Below the pieces are notes generated by a model. The model saw only the letters and a program-made list of their open reading frames with translations. It was not told where the DNA came from and searched no databases. A stretch of 64,000 nt of DNA from Marthasterias glacialis (lineage: Eukaryota > Echinodermata > Asteroidea > Forcipulatida > Asteriidae). Where the stretch lies: NCBI GenBank assembly GCA_911728455.2, contig OU452231.1:935001-999000 (forward strand), given 5' to 3'. The position numbers and the translations under genes are program-made. Position 1 is the first letter of the stretch. Each line of letters starts with the position of its first letter. Shown here in pieces: positions 12,956 through 25,462 of this stretch.

Positions 12956-13055
12956 CTAAATAAAAGTGTGTATTTGTTTTCCTTGGTAGTCAAGAACCAT
13001 TTTTCCTCCGTAAACTAAACAAACACATTATTTTCAATTGTTTTCTTTGATGTAG

Positions 13056-13160
13056 GTCAGAAGAAGAAAGTGACATGCCGCGGTTGTCGCAAGTCATGTT
13101 CCGGTGAAGTTCTGCGTGTCCAAAATGAGTATTTTCACCTCAAGTGTTTCCGCTGTTGTC
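13056..13160 (+). CDS. ABLIM: ABLIM exon: LIM1, first zinc module
   Basis: Internal coding exon. The acceptor is a T-rich tract ending in TGTAG; the donor is GTAAGTACAT. The first two bases (GT) complete a codon begun in an unseen upstream exon and the last base (C) starts the next codon, so it is phase 1 on both sides. The peptide reads QKKKVTCRGCRKSC, then GEVLRVQNEYFHLKCFRCC. This gives the LIM1 ligands C-x2-C-x16-H-x2-C-x2-C, and the final C of the first half is supplied after splicing to 48811. GEVLRVQ followed by FH-x2-C is a signature of the first LIM of ABLIM proteins. Known role of the family: linking actin filaments to cytoplasmic partners, for example in axon guidance; that function here is inference from family. 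A longer ORF runs through the donor into the intron but loses LIM similarity exactly there. Confidence 0.93.
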
Positions 13161-14341
13161 GTAAGTACATGCACTTGGTTTAGATTCCTTAATGTTATTA
13201 ATGCTTGGGGGCGGATAACACATGCTGCATTTAATAATGACATTGGGCCATCTTCATGGTTGATGTGTACGTGGAAAAACTTGTCCATCAAGAAATAGTA
13301 TTTGACAAGAGCCTTGATGATTCAGAGAGGCTCTTGCCTACATGGGCGCAATTTCAGTATAGAGTCAAAGAACTGGGATTAGCTCTGTTTAAATTCATTT
13401 GTTAAAGAAAATCTGTGTGGGACCTGTCGCAGGCAACGGACATCACGCAGCATTGTGACTGGCAACCTGTATTGGCTGAGCATGAATTTTCTTTGTGTCT
13501 GCTTCACCCTGGTCTAGGCTTTGACACCCCATATACAAGTGTTCTTCAAGTTGTTGTGATTTTTCTAATGAAAGAACTTGCATTATTTTCCGGAGAAAAG
13601 GAGGCCCAGTTGCTTTTGGGGAAATGAATTCCAGGCCTTTAAAACCCTTACGCAGTTTGTTTCTTAGTTACCCCAGCTGGTGATGGATTTTCAAGTACTT
13701 GTTCATGTTTTTATATTTCTAGTTTCAAAAAGGTGTTTGAACTGCAAAAGTAAAAGTGTTGTTCTTTTCAAATTTGAAACCGTCCTTTTTATATTTTGCT
13801 TCTTCTTTTTACTAGAGAAAAAAACCTTTCTTTGGGTGCAGTTATTACACTAGATCTAGCCTGATAAATACTCAGCAGTTGCAAAAACCATTGCTGACAG
13901 AAGACAGATGTGTTCCTACTCTATTATGGTCCGTTTCTTTTAGGGGATCATTGTGCTGATTATCGTGGGCAGCTTCCCCATGATTTCACTGGGGCTTCTT
14001 TTTAGGGATTATTAGGCATACCTCCAGTTGAGTTTATTCCTCAAGTAGATAAAAGCATCCGATAGTTTCTAAATTTATTTCATTTCCAAAAGTGACTCAC
14101 CATAGGAACTTGGATCACTATTTGAACCATTCTTTTTATCAACTTATAAAAATGATCTATGCAAATATCCTGTGCTAGCACTATTCGAACAATAACATTA
14201 AACAGTTTTTTTGCCATACTCTGTTATATATTGCTGTGATAGGTAAATGTGATTTTAATAAAATTTTCTTGAAAATACGATTACGAAAGACAGTAATTGT
14301 TCCAAGTATGGTTTTCACACAAACAAATCACACAAAAAAAT

Positions 14342-14560
14342 TAACATCTATTATAATGGTTGTGGTACCCACTGCTAATTGGATTCAAACTGCCTCTAGC
14401 TGCCGGGCATTCTCGGTAGTCTAGTTGGTAAGACATGTGCTCTAAAACGGCGGGGGTCGGGTTGGAATCCCACCCGAGGAATATGCCTGTGGAATTTTTT
14501 TCACAGGACTCGGGAAAGTACTGATTATATACAGTGCTTAACACTCATCATTGTATTGGT
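14342..14560 (+). mobile_element. tRNA-derived SINE, family A
   Basis: The internal part resembles a tRNA: box A-like GGTAGTCTAGTTGGTAAGAC and box B-like GGGTTGGAATCCCACCC. The leader (AACATCTATT, then GGTACCCACTGCTAA) and the trailer (GCCTGTGGAATTTTTTTCACA) are shared with the copy at 19499. The B box has an extra G, so it is a diverged copy. Confidence 0.8.
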
Positions 14561-14945
14561 AAAAAAACACAAATAATATTCTTTATCATCTATTATAACA
14601 GCTTATCTTGTTTAAAATTAAAAGATAAAAACAAAATTTGTTGGCATAAACATCCTTAAATAAATAATAAAAAAAAAGACAAGTACATTTACAATTTATG
14701 ATGGGTAATCATCAACCAGCACATTATCCACAATCTCAGTGACCTTCAAACTGCATATTAATTAATTAAATTGTTAATTCAGGCAGTTTAAGAGGCCCAT
14801 TAGGTAAGAGGCCAATTTTGATGGCACTGCTTAGCATTGAGAACAAGCTAGCGGTAATGGTAGCAGAGCATTCTGGATTTAAGTGCATGCATTGGATAGC
14901 ATTGTGCATAGTTTCTGCAACAAATCTAGCATAGATGGCGAGGGC

Positions 14946-15304
14946 TTAAAGGTTAAATATTGGTATTCATCAATTTAAAAAAAAATTAGTAGCAGTCTGA
15001 AAGCTTACTGATGGTGAAGTTCATACCGGTATCAATCTTTCATGGAAATATTGCTGTTTGAAATACTGTCAATGTCGTGGAAACAGAATTTAAAGACCTC
15101 CATTTTAATTTTGATTGTAACAATCAAAATTAAAGACAATGTTTACATGCTGAAAAGTGAGCACGGTTTTTCACAATTTACTCCTGACTCGGACGACGGA
15201 TTGAGCCCAAATTTTCACAGGTTTGTTTTTTCATGTATATATTGAATCACACAAAGTAAGAACACTGCACTACCAGCTTTACCTATCCTATATTTGACCT
15301 TTAA
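14946..15304. mobile_element. TTAA-flanked MITE, GGATTGGTA family
   Basis: The left end TTAAAGGTTAAATATTGGTA and right end CCTATATTTGACCTTTAA are inverted. The centre is a palindrome (TTTAATTTTGATTGT / ACAATCAAAATTAAA, about 15104-15134). The interior GAGCCCAAATTTTCACAGGT is shared with 35211-35563 and 54000-54410. Confidence 0.9.
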
Positions 15305-16785
15305 CCCTGTAAGCAGTTAATGGTCATTCCAAGTGTAAATTGCTTATTGTAATAAAAACCAATATGGCCATGTGCAGCTAAGCAATGTGCAAACGGCACT
15401 TCTGTCACCGTGCAACCCATGGGAGTAAAAGAAACACATTGTCTTGTTTGGATTAGAGTGGAACAGATTGAAGGATGACATGTTGTGACTACTGCAGTTT
15501 ACAAGTCTTAAATTATACAAAGATGAATCATCTGGTGGAGTGAACTCAACTCCTCCATCTAGGTCTATGAGTAGTCAGCCTTTATATTTTTGCACAAATT
15601 TACCTTTGTCAAAGTGAAGTACAGAAATCTAGGTATGAACCTATGCATGGTCAAAACTGATGGAAAGATTTCAGTTTGGAAGAAATGATAAGTGTTAAAC
15701 CACAGGCTTTTTGTTTTGCTGTTCACCATCTCAGTCATAACTCCTGTATGGATCATTTGAAACTGAATGCTGATTCCCATTTTACAAACAAGGGCCCAGA
15801 CCATTTTTCCTTTCAGCTGCTGTTAATTAAGTGGTGTTGGTTTCAAATGCAAGATGGCCGCACCATGATGAAAAAGTTCCATTCCTGATGGACACCGCAG
15901 ACAAAAAGTATTAGTGTGGAGTCGTCTTTTTGAATCTCCACTGATCTAGAATCTGCCCATCATGTCCACACTGTTCTTAGTACATGGCTGGCTCCATACC
16001 CAGCTCTGTGTCATTGTGATATGATCAGTATTTCAGACTTTAATATTGTACAGATGTGAAATGGTTTATTGGACGGTAAGGAGTTAGCATATTCCCATTG
16101 GGATTCGTACAGGCTTTAAGCTTGATGAGATTGCTGCTAGATTCACTGTTCTGATGACAGATCTACAATTACATTTCTGTTCCAATTTATGATGCCATCA
16201 TTTATGATAAAATAATAATAATGTTGGGGATGCCTAAAGCTACATGATAAAGAGAGCCACGATGTTTCAATGCACTTGTAGGGATTTACAAACTTCACAA
16301 AAATATCGTGGGAAGATTCTAATTTAGCTACTTCCTTGTGTTAAGAAATGTAACAGTGCGTTGACTTAAAGTTAACCATGACTGATTGGCTGATTATTTT
16401 TTTTTTTTACATTCATCTGCTTTCTTGACAGAATGTCTAGAGGAAAAGTACAAAACAGCAGGTTTATATTTGGTATGAAACATTTGTGAAATGAAAAACA
16501 TTTAAATTTGTCAATTCAGGTCTTGACCCTTTCTTGCTGAGTGGGACTCGGTTCAAATGCTGTGGCCATTTTCAGCCGCTGTAGATATTGATGCAAACCT
16601 TTTGCAACTTCTCACAGCCCAATTTCATGAAGCTGAAAAGCAAAAAATTGTGCTGAAACTTCTTTATTTGCTAGCAAAATGTAACAGCAAACCAGTTGAA
16701 TTGTATTTATAATATCCCACTTTGACCGATATCCTTGTTTGGTTTATTGTAAGCAAAGTTGAGCTTGAGTTGAGTTGATATAGGG

Positions 16786-18220
16786 CCCTGGGGCCAGATT
16801 CAGAAATCTTTGCTTAGTTGGGTACTTAACTTAAGCTTGCACTTAAGTTTGAAGAAACATCAAAGTACCCCACTTATCTTAGCACACCACTTAAATCTAA
16901 AAAAAAAAAAAAAAAACGTCTTTAGATCACACATGTGCCCACAACCTGTACGTCGAAAATTGTACCGATGGTGATCGGACGCAATCAATCAATCAATCAA
17001 TTAATGATTGCTAGTTTAGCCCTCATCAATCATGGCTACAATTTTCAGAGTTCACTCATATCATGCGTAGTTGTTATTAAAGTTTTTTTAATGTGCTGAC
17101 ATAAAAACGTGCGTGTTCCAAGGAACATTTGTGATCTAGGGTTGATATTTATTTTTTCTTTATTTTTTTTTTACTACACTTTGCACTGGCTTACAAACTT
17201 CAAAAAATGCGGAGAAAAAATCACTAATAGAGGAATTAAGATATAAAGAAAATGAATAAAGACCAAGCCAGTGGGTGGCAAGGCGGAACAGGTGACCAGC
17301 ACTTCTACAAGGCCATCCTACCACAATATTGTCCACTAATACCCACCCCTCGGTGTGAAAAATCAAAAGGGTCTGAAAAAAGGGCGTTCAGCAGGACATA
17401 CATTACAATTGACAACAGGGGCAATGGTAATGTGACACCCACATGCAAACATCATCCGCTGAGAAGCCAGACACAAACTTTTCCTTATAAAATTGAAGCA
17501 AATGGATCTTAAATGCTGATAAGGAGATATTCGATCAATAGATACCCATGGATTCAACAAAGTAAGATTGAACGCGCTGGTGTTTATACAACAGTGATCC
17601 ATTGACTAACAGTACAAAGTGCACGGCATAAATGTTGTACCAAATTATAATACAATAATGCCGACTACAGAGAAGCCGCTATGGAAGCCAAATTTTTCAG
17701 AAAAGAGGGAGATGTTATTTCTTCTTACTGAGTGGGAAAAGAGTGAAGACTAGCTGTGCCCGAGATTTTCCTCGATGATAACTTTACAAGCGAAGCCTAA
17801 CGCATGACACCACATGCATAAAACCGCAGTACAATGACTAGGCCTACCTTGACTTCCGCAGTAGCACCACCTTCGTTCAGTCAGTGAGATGATTTTTGTT
17901 CTCTTATTAGATCAGTTGTAAATAAGATATCCAATTAAAAATTTCTCCACCAACAAATTCTGAAAGAGGATTGAACCTTTTACATCATACTGTTTCTCTT
18001 TGGAAGTCTTTTTTTGTGAATTTCTCTGTGGCGCGGGACAGTTAAAAATAAGCTGCTTAAGTCAAGTCAGACCACACCTAGATATAAGATGCAAAAGTAA
18101 GCGGGGTGCTTAGTGCAAACGGTATGTAAATACCGCTTAATAAGATTCATCTAAGTTTGGTATTTGAGTGGGGTGCTGGTAATTTTGTGACCTAAGTAGT
18201 TTCAAGAATACAGCCCCTGG
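16786..18220. mobile_element. Probable Harbinger-type DNA transposon relic
   Basis: Left GGGGCCAGATTCAGAAAT and right (reverse complement) GGGGCTGTATTCTTGAAA look like imperfect terminal inverted repeats of the GGGGCTGTATTC type. Inside, a short reading frame (17658-17753) has a Myb/SANT-like start. There is no transposase. The interior also holds an A-tract (16898-16915) and (ATCA)n near 16983. Confidence 0.45.
17658..17753 (+). pseudogene. Myb/SANT-like start, probable Harbinger relic
   Basis: A 31-codon frame beginning MPTTEKPLWKPNFSEKREML and ending with TAG. The KPNFSE-x6-LL step, followed by E-x-E, resembles the first helix of the Myb/SANT-like DNA-binding domain found in Harbinger transposon partner proteins and related host genes. 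Only the first third of such a domain is present before the stop. It could be a remnant of a first exon whose donor has been lost. It lies in the candidate inverted-repeat element 16786-18220, which fits a transposon origin. Similarity was judged by eye; a chance match is possible because it is so short. Confidence 0.4.
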
Positions 18221-19498
18221 TTGCTACATAAATATTGCAAGGTGCAGCTATGTTTTGACACTTGAATCAAATTAATTCAGCAATTTCAATTTGCATCAAG
18301 TATCAAAAATTTAAGACATTATGTGTTATGAATTGCTGTACCTTACCCATGTATTGAACACAAACGTTTTCACCCACACCAATGCACTGTTATCTCAGGC
18401 ATATGCACTGAGGTATCTTCAGTTATTTCATTCAAGAGCAACTCAAGCAAACTCTGTGTTATTTTTTTAGTACTGTTTGAAATAACAATTATTATTCGTT
18501 ATTATTAGATATGCCTAATTCAATTTCTTGGTTGAATAGGGATAAAAAAAAACTTCCTTACAAAGCGCAGATATTAATGATAATGAAGAATCATTTCTAA
18601 CCTTGTGGTATCATGCTAAATTAAGTAACTTGTCATAAATGAGCAGTCATGCATATGTTACTTGAAAGTCTAGCATGTTAATGTTGGACGGTACTATAAA
18701 TCTTGAGCTGCTGATGTACCAGCCATTGTCAAGATCTACCCTGAAATCAGTGTTTCCTCTCAGAGTACTTGCAATTTCCTGTTTAGGATGCTGGATTTGG
18801 CACAATTCTGGTGGATTGTCTGTTGATGCTTTGCATTTGTCCATATTAATCAATCCCTACCTAGGTAATGTTATTTAGAAGTTCAGTATGCTTTCACTTT
18901 CTTTGTCAGGTTCCCTGTTTGCTATGTAATGATAACTGGTTCTCATTTTACCGACTATGGGCCAGACTTTTATTGCTCTTCCACCCTCGGTTTGGAGTTG
19001 ATGGCTGCAACACATTGTGAAACGTTTAAGATTAGAATGGAAAAAAAGAAGTTTTGTTTTAATCGCCATGTTGATGTATTTTAGCAAACTTTTTTATTCT
19101 AACCAATTCTTTCAACTGATGGAAATAAATAAACGTAGTAAATACTAGTAAAATTTGTGATAGCTTGTTAGTCTTGTGTAATGCCATCAGGCTTCAAAAA
19201 GAAACATTGAAAGTGGTCTGCTTGTAACTCCTAGTTTGCAGTTTGTTTCTGGAAGGTACAACATTGGCATCTGGGTTAATTTAAGCCTTGTAGTCTTCAG
19301 GAAATATAAGTCATTAAGCTCGATAAGTGTTTACGGACAGAGCAGGTGCCTCTTTTATTGAGAATCTTGTAAACAACGCCATGCTGTGTAAAATAACACC
19401 ATGCTGTATGAAATATTTATGAGTGGATGTGTACTTCACACAATGTCCCAGTAGAAAGACAACCGTTCTAGGTCAATGTTAAGTGATCATAATCATAT

Positions 19499-19820
19499 AA
19501 ATTTGTAAGGCAAATTCAAATTTATATTCATTCCCCCGATGCAAATATTAACATCTATCTTATTGTTTGCGGTACCTGCCGCTAATAATACTGGATTCGA
19601 GCTGGCCCCTCGTCACCGGGCGTGCTCAGTGGTCTAGTGGTTAAGACATCTGCTCTAGTCATGCGGGAGTCGTGGGTTCGAATCCCACCCGAGTTGCCTG
19701 TGGATTTTTTTCCACAGGACTCGAAAGCACTGAGTACACAGTGCTCATCACACATCGGTGTAAGGCAAGTTGAAATTTATATTCATTCCCCCGATGCAAA
19801 TACTAACATCTATCTAATGA
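19499..19820 (+). mobile_element. tRNA-derived SINE, family A, with repeated tail
   Basis: The tRNA-like core (about 19618-19695) has box A-like TCAGTGGTCTAGTGGTTAAG and box B GGTTCGAATCCCACCC. The tail sequence GTAAGGCAA-x-TT-x-AAATTTATATTCATTC with CCCCCGATGCAAATA occurs both before the core (from about 19506) and after it (from about 19761), a head-to-tail arrangement with a period near 255 bp. The ORF across it is repeat-derived. Confidence 0.85.
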
Positions 19821-22800
19821 TCATAATCAGTTGGTGTGATGTTTGCTTCGGATGCTTTGCCGACTAAAAGAAACAGAAACCGAGAATCTTTTAGAGGCAC
19901 CATGATTTGTAGTTTTAGTTGTCCTCATTACGAGTTCACTGGGATCAGATGGGATTTTTTTTTAAAGATCACCCAAAATGGTTTACAATTGTGATGTTAC
20001 GATATGTTTTTCCGTGTTTATTTTTTTTGAAATGTTGATAAGTTTGTTGCATTTAATCCAAGGGATTAACTCGGAGATTCATTCATGTTGATAAAACACA
20101 ATGTGTAAGTTTGGTTTTTGTTTTGATCTCCCTGTGTATGAACAAGTTTGATTAGATACCATGGTATCTTTGAAGCAGTCTGATATGCCAGCTTTGGCAA
20201 AAGGAAGAACCCAGCTGTATACTTGGATTGGTACAGTGATTCTATACACGCAGGTTGAGCAGTAAAGTACTACACATGTAGGTTAGCATTGTACGGGGGA
20301 TTTCAATTTAGCCCGGGGATTCCTGGCAATCTTCATCTTATTGCAGACCTCAATATTGCTGGAAATAGGCCACTCATCAAGAAGAATATTGTAAAGTACA
20401 GCGTGTACTGCTTTGAAGTCTGCCTGGCTGTGTGCAGGACAAGTTGTGCATACTACCTTCGCCTGGGGGCATAGTGATGTAGAGGCAAACACAATGCCCT
20501 CGCCGTATTTGGACAATATTTAGGTAACTTAACTGAAATGCCTAGGTCTAAATGGGATAAAATCAATGGATATTCCTGTGGCAAATATGAAGCTGCATAG
20601 CGAGTGATGCAAAGAAACACACCACTCTCATTGTTTTTAGAATCCATTAACTTAAAATAAATCAAAGTAAATTCAATAAAAACCTGTCCGCTACTCCTAA
20701 ATCTTTTGCATTGTGTATAAAATTGGTCTACAATTTACGGGGTAATTCAAGTGGGCCTCGGAGAATATCGTGCTTCCTTCTTCTTTGGTTGTCCTGTAAC
20801 CGGTCAGATCACGATATCATTAACTAACTGAAACGGAAAGCTGACTCGATGTGGTGCTGTTGAATCTTATTGCTGGTAAATCAGAATATCTATCACATCA
20901 TGGATCATCTTCTGGGTGATATTAAACTCTCTGACCTTGAGGAGTAAGTTACTATGTAGATTTGCACTGGTGGCGGTTAACTCGTTCAATACAAGATGAT
21001 GGATGGATACTGATAGCATTCACAGCAACCACACCTCGGAGAAGGATTTTATCTGGAGGAAAAACAGGAACTGAGTATTTGTGTCTCCGCATCAAGATAG
21101 CGCACAGGCAAAGTGCACTTGGGCCTCCATAGGTGCATTTGAACTCTGCGCATAGTTGAGCTTATTCTGAGATCTGATAGAACAACATGCCGACTGCCTT
21201 CTCCTTGAATACAAGAGGTGGGGTCGCTTTTTGTGAGTTTGCTGGCTGGGTTTGTCTCGATGGCCAGAGGTGTATCTTTGTGTGTTGCACCTTTACAGGT
21301 CATTTAATTAAATTGCACTCAATTATCCAGATTCAAGTGCGGCAATTTTTTCTCCATTGCAAGCCCTCTGGGTAATAAAATACAATTTGGCACAGGCGTA
21401 CTTTGCGTGTGTCGTCCCACAAACTGGTCAGACAGATGTTACCGTAGAATGTTGTTTTTTTCACACACATGTATAGTATAATTTTGTCTCCTCTGATTCT
21501 GTGGAATTGTGTAAAATGAAGATATTGAAACTGCTTGCATTTATGCCATGTGATGGCAATTTCCTTGCGCTGAAATTTGTTGACGTTTAAATATCAAGTA
21601 AAGGTAAAAAATATTCCAGTATATGTGAATTTTTTTAGTAAGAAACATTCTCAAGTATTTATTCAAATCTAAATTGAAAAAGGTTTATTTTTATAAATTA
21701 AAAAAAGCAAAACTCGGGTGAAAATTGAGAGGAGTAAACCAGAGATACGCTTCAATATTATTTGTCGACACTCTCACCTACGGAGGAAATGAGTCTTCAT
21801 TATGGCTTGCTTTGGGGGAAAGCAAGTGGGTGGGCATTCCTGTCAAAACAAAATTGGCTGATTAAATGAAATGGGAGGAATTAGGAAGGAGGAAACTGCT
21901 GAAAAAATGAAAAATACAGAGGTCAGAGGACAGCCATGAGAATATAAGTGCGCAGTACAGTCAGTGTTGTGGCAAAGCACAAAATGTGACAATACATCAA
22001 CAGAATATAGACTTATACAATTTTGAGTAAGGTTTATCTTTATTATTAAAAGTTTGGGTGCATCTTGAGGATTCACAAGGCTTGCAAGTAGAGGATCCAG
22101 AAGGGCTGCCTATCCCCAGAAAAATCAATCTAATATCTGCTTTGTATTTGAAGGCACACCTGGTGGTCTACCACTGGAGGCACTTTACAGGGGAAATCAT
22201 TGGTAACCGAAAATAAGAATTGTAATGAGCGCTGTACAGGCGTGACTCAGAAGGTCATTAATGCCACATAACAAGTTGTAAACATTGTAAAAGATCTGTG
22301 TGCTTCGCAGTTTTTCCTTTTCTACCATTAGCAAAGTTGCATGGTTGTTTTAAATGTTCATTCATAATGGTTCATTCAATAGAAATTCTCCATAGCCACA
22401 AAATGTGGAATTGATGAAAACATTTATTATTGATAAGGATCACAAGGAACGTGTCGGTACAAAACACAAATATAAAAACCGTTCCCTCATATACTGGTGA
22501 CAAAGTGACAAAGGAAATAAAGATATTTTCATCTGTGCGTGCTTAACACAAAAGAGGCCTACTTCATGGTCATCTTACTTAAATGCTTTGAGATGCAGTG
22601 TTTTAAAATCCACCTGGAAGAGATGGTTACGAAGGGCTCCATTTCAGGCCATATTATATGTTATGACTAGAGTAGTGGATGAGAATTACACCTGCTAATA
22701 GATTTATTTCAAATAAACACTCTGGGGTTTGATACACCTCTTTCAACTCGTCACATCAATCTTTATCTGCCATACAACAAAAGCTCGACCCAATTAAAGT

Positions 22801-23507
22801 TGGAAGTTAAATTACATATAGTCTGGTTTCTTTCTTTGTAGAACAGGCTACATTTAAATCACAGTTTTGTAGTCAGGGGAACGTCACAAAGATGGGTTGG
22901 CTTGTTAAAGTGCTGTTAGTTTTCAAGTGTTTGGGCAATTTTTTCATGAAGTTGGTAAACAGAAATTGGTTGCACAGCAAACCTATTTGCTAAGAGAACC
23001 AACATTCTGCTCAGGAAGATATATCTGTGCTAAGCAGATATGTATGTGATGATGGTATGTGGTTGTAGGTTGCCTCTAAGCAGAGATCAGTAATCGTTGA
23101 ATGATATTGTGTCAGGCATATTTATTGGCACTTTAGATTCTCAAAAAGCACTCTGAATTCATGAATATATAAACATGCTGGTCATGCATTGTATACAGTT
23201 AGCTATATTTTAAAAGTTGCAACAGTCCATTAGCATCGGCCTTGAGCCTTTTCAACTATTATTTGGCTGTGGGAAAGACATAATTTTCCCCTCATCGGAG
23301 AGCTTGTGTATTACTTGTACATGTTACCTAAAGTCTCTCTTATGATTAGAGAATTCAAACACATTAGATGTATCCAGAGGATTTCCTTGTTTCTTTTGGA
23401 CAATGTGCTTTTGATTTGGACAGCTCATGAGCAATTGTAAACCATATTTTTAGCTTTCATTTGCTGTAGTGTGCCTATGATTCTTTCCTCAATGAACAGT
23501 TCGACTT

Positions 23508-23886
23508 CGTATCTTTTATTATCATTATTATTATTATTATATATTTCTGGTAATGAAACCAAGGATGCCTCATAAGTGAACGTAATTACTGTAGCTCTTA
23601 AGCCTGAGGAAACCTGTAGATAAGGGTGCTCGCCATGTGAACCAGAAACACCCGGGTAAACCCCTCCTCTTCCAATGATAAGTGTTCTGGGTTCTTTTAC
23701 GTGCATTATCTATCCTAGTACAAGGGCCTACGGCTTAATTTCCCATCCGAAGGACAATTTAATTATGGTAAAGTGTCTTGCTCAAGGACACAAGTGACAC
23801 AACCGGGATTCGAACCCACACTATGCTGCCAACAACACCAGAACTTGAGTCCGGTGATCTTAACCGCTCGGCCACAACACTCCTGA
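23508..23886 (-). mobile_element. tRNA-derived SINE, family B
   Basis: Read on the minus strand it begins GTTGTGGCCGAGCGGTTAAG (box A) with box B GGGTTCGAATCCCGGTTG. The SINE body contains GGACAAACCATCC-type sequence including CGTAAAAGAACCCAGAACAC, and the tail is (AAT)n. The closely similar copy at 45518 shares the whole body, including CCTTATCTA(C)AGGTTTCC. Confidence 0.9.
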
Positions 23887-24117
23887 AAGGAAAATTTCAA
23901 CACAAGTGGGGGGGGGGGGGGGAGGGGGATGGGATAACAAAGTGACAAAGTTTTGGTTATCCGATGATTTTAAATCTGGTTATAAGAAATGCAAGACTAA
24001 TAAAATTGATCAGTTTCTAGGAATTTAGAACATGGCTTTGTGAAAAATAACTCTTGGAGACAGCTTTGCATATTAAACATATTTTAAATAGTTTGAAAAT
24101 CACATGGTGTTAGAATG

Positions 24118-24344
24118 AGAGACTTTGGAATGATAGGTGGCAGCAGACTTACCAGGTAAATTGTAATTGTTTTCAAGTTTGATTAATCTCTTTCATGTAC
24201 GCTATGATCTTGATGGAATAGCGCCTTACAAATTCTAATTGTTATGTTATGTTATGTTATAGTTAATAAGCATGCGCACATTTTGAAGAACAATGGATAT
24301 ACCTGGTAAGTCTGCTGCCATCTAGCGTCCTCAAAAGTCTTCCA
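24118..24344. mobile_element. Inverted-repeat element, GGCAGCAGACTTACCAGGTA ends
   Basis: GGCAGCAGACTTACCAGGTA at the left and TACCTGGTAAGTCTGCTGCC at the right match perfectly over 20 bases, with further imperfect match outside (GACTTTGGAA / CAAAAGTCTTCC). The interior contains a SINE-like tail, GCGCCTTACAAATTCTAATT with (GTTAT)n, near 24218-24262. Confidence 0.85.
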
Positions 24345-24436
24345 TTAGAAATGGCTGGTAACAAAAGTTTGTATCTTGCATCTCTGTTATTAGAGTAATT
24401 AATCTATGTGAATATCATATTTAGTTTTGGAACTAA

Positions 24437-24514
24437 CAGTTGGTGTCATCGTATTTTATGATAAAACTGTAATGGCAGTTGGTGTCATCGTATTCTCTGA
24501 TAAAACTGTAATGG
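24437..24514. repeat. Tandem duplication of 39 bp
   Basis: Two adjacent copies starting CAGTTGGTGTCATCGTATT and ending AAACTGTAATGG, differing at a few positions. It lies just left of the large 42/43-bp array. Confidence 0.9.
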
Positions 24515-24652
24515 CAGATGGGCTAACTTCTTGCAACACAGGTTTTGCACTCGTTGGGCTTCGACATTGTACAAGAAATAAAGATATTGTATTTGAATTT
24601 TTGAATATTGCACTTTTTGTTAAAAAATATATCAAACAATTAATATTCAGTA

Positions 24653-25462
24653 CAAGATTTCGTGAACGTATCATTTGATTGCAGACTTTGTATTCTAAGA
24701 TTTCGTGAAAGTATCATTGATTGCAGATTTTGTATTCCAAGATTTTGTGAAAGTATCATTTGAATGCAGAATTTGTATTCCAAGATTTCGTGAAAGTATC
24801 ATTTGATTGCAGACTTTGTATTCCAAGATTTTGTGAAAGTATCATTGATGCAGATTTTGTATTCCAAGATTTTGTGAAAGTATCATTTGATTGCAGACTT
24901 TGCATTCCAAGATTTCATGAAAGTATCATTGATCGCAGATTTTGTATTCCAAGATTTCATGAAAGTATCATTTGATAGCAGACTATGCATTCCAAGATTT
25001 TGTGAAAGTATCATTTGATTGCAGACGTTATATTCCAAGATTTCGTGAAAGTATCATTGATTGCAGACTTTGTATTCCGAGATTTCGTGAAAGTATCATT
25101 GATTGCAGATTTTGTATTCCAAGATTTCGTGAAAGTATCATTTGAATGCAGAATTTGTATTCCAAGATTTCGTGAAAGTATCATTGATTGCAGACTTTGT
25201 ATTCCGAGATTTCGTGAAAGTATCATTGATTGCAGACGTTATATTCCAAGATTTCGTGAAAGTATCATTAATTGCAGATTTTGTATTCCAAGATTTCGTG
25301 AAAGTATCATTTGATTGCAGACTTTGTATTCCAAGATTTCGTGAACGTATCATTTGATTGCAGAATTTGTATTCCAAGATTTCGTGAAAGTATCATTGAT
25401 TGCAGACTTTGTATTCCAAGATTTCGTGAAAGTATCATTTGAATGCAGAATTTGTATTCCAA
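24653..25462. repeat. Minisatellite, about 19 copies of 42/43 bp
   Basis: The core unit is AAGATTTCGTGAAAGTATCA followed by TT(T)GATTGCAGACTTTGTATTCC. Units come in 42-bp and 43-bp forms that differ by one T after the ATCATT step, so the reading frame changes between units. Several ORFs on both strands read through it (for example repeats of FVFQDFVKVS) but they are products of the array, not proteins. Variants GAATGCAGAATT, GATTGCAGACGTT and AGATTTTG recur in non-adjacent units. Confidence 0.96.

Larger units (their letters stand above)
1..13055. other. Upstream region or 5' intron, no supported gene
   Basis: No exon with LIM or other recognisable coding content could be supported here. The short ORFs have no family resemblance and no convincing splice context. 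Because the first exon in the window enters in phase 1, at least one coding exon lies upstream, either left of base 1 or unrecognised here. The stretch holds dispersed repeats listed separately (MITEs at 1974, 3631, 5435, 6498, 8544, 10632 and 11794; tandem repeats at 4173, 9466 and 12295) and otherwise AT-rich unique-looking sequence. Confidence 0.8.

Noticed and set aside
13094-13298. Two ORFs overlapping the LIM1 exon
   Set aside because: They lie in other frames or strands than the LIM reading frame and cross its donor.
19622-19867. 81-codon ORF starting MLSGLVVKTSALV
   Set aside because: Translation of the tRNA-like core of a SINE; no host gene similarity.
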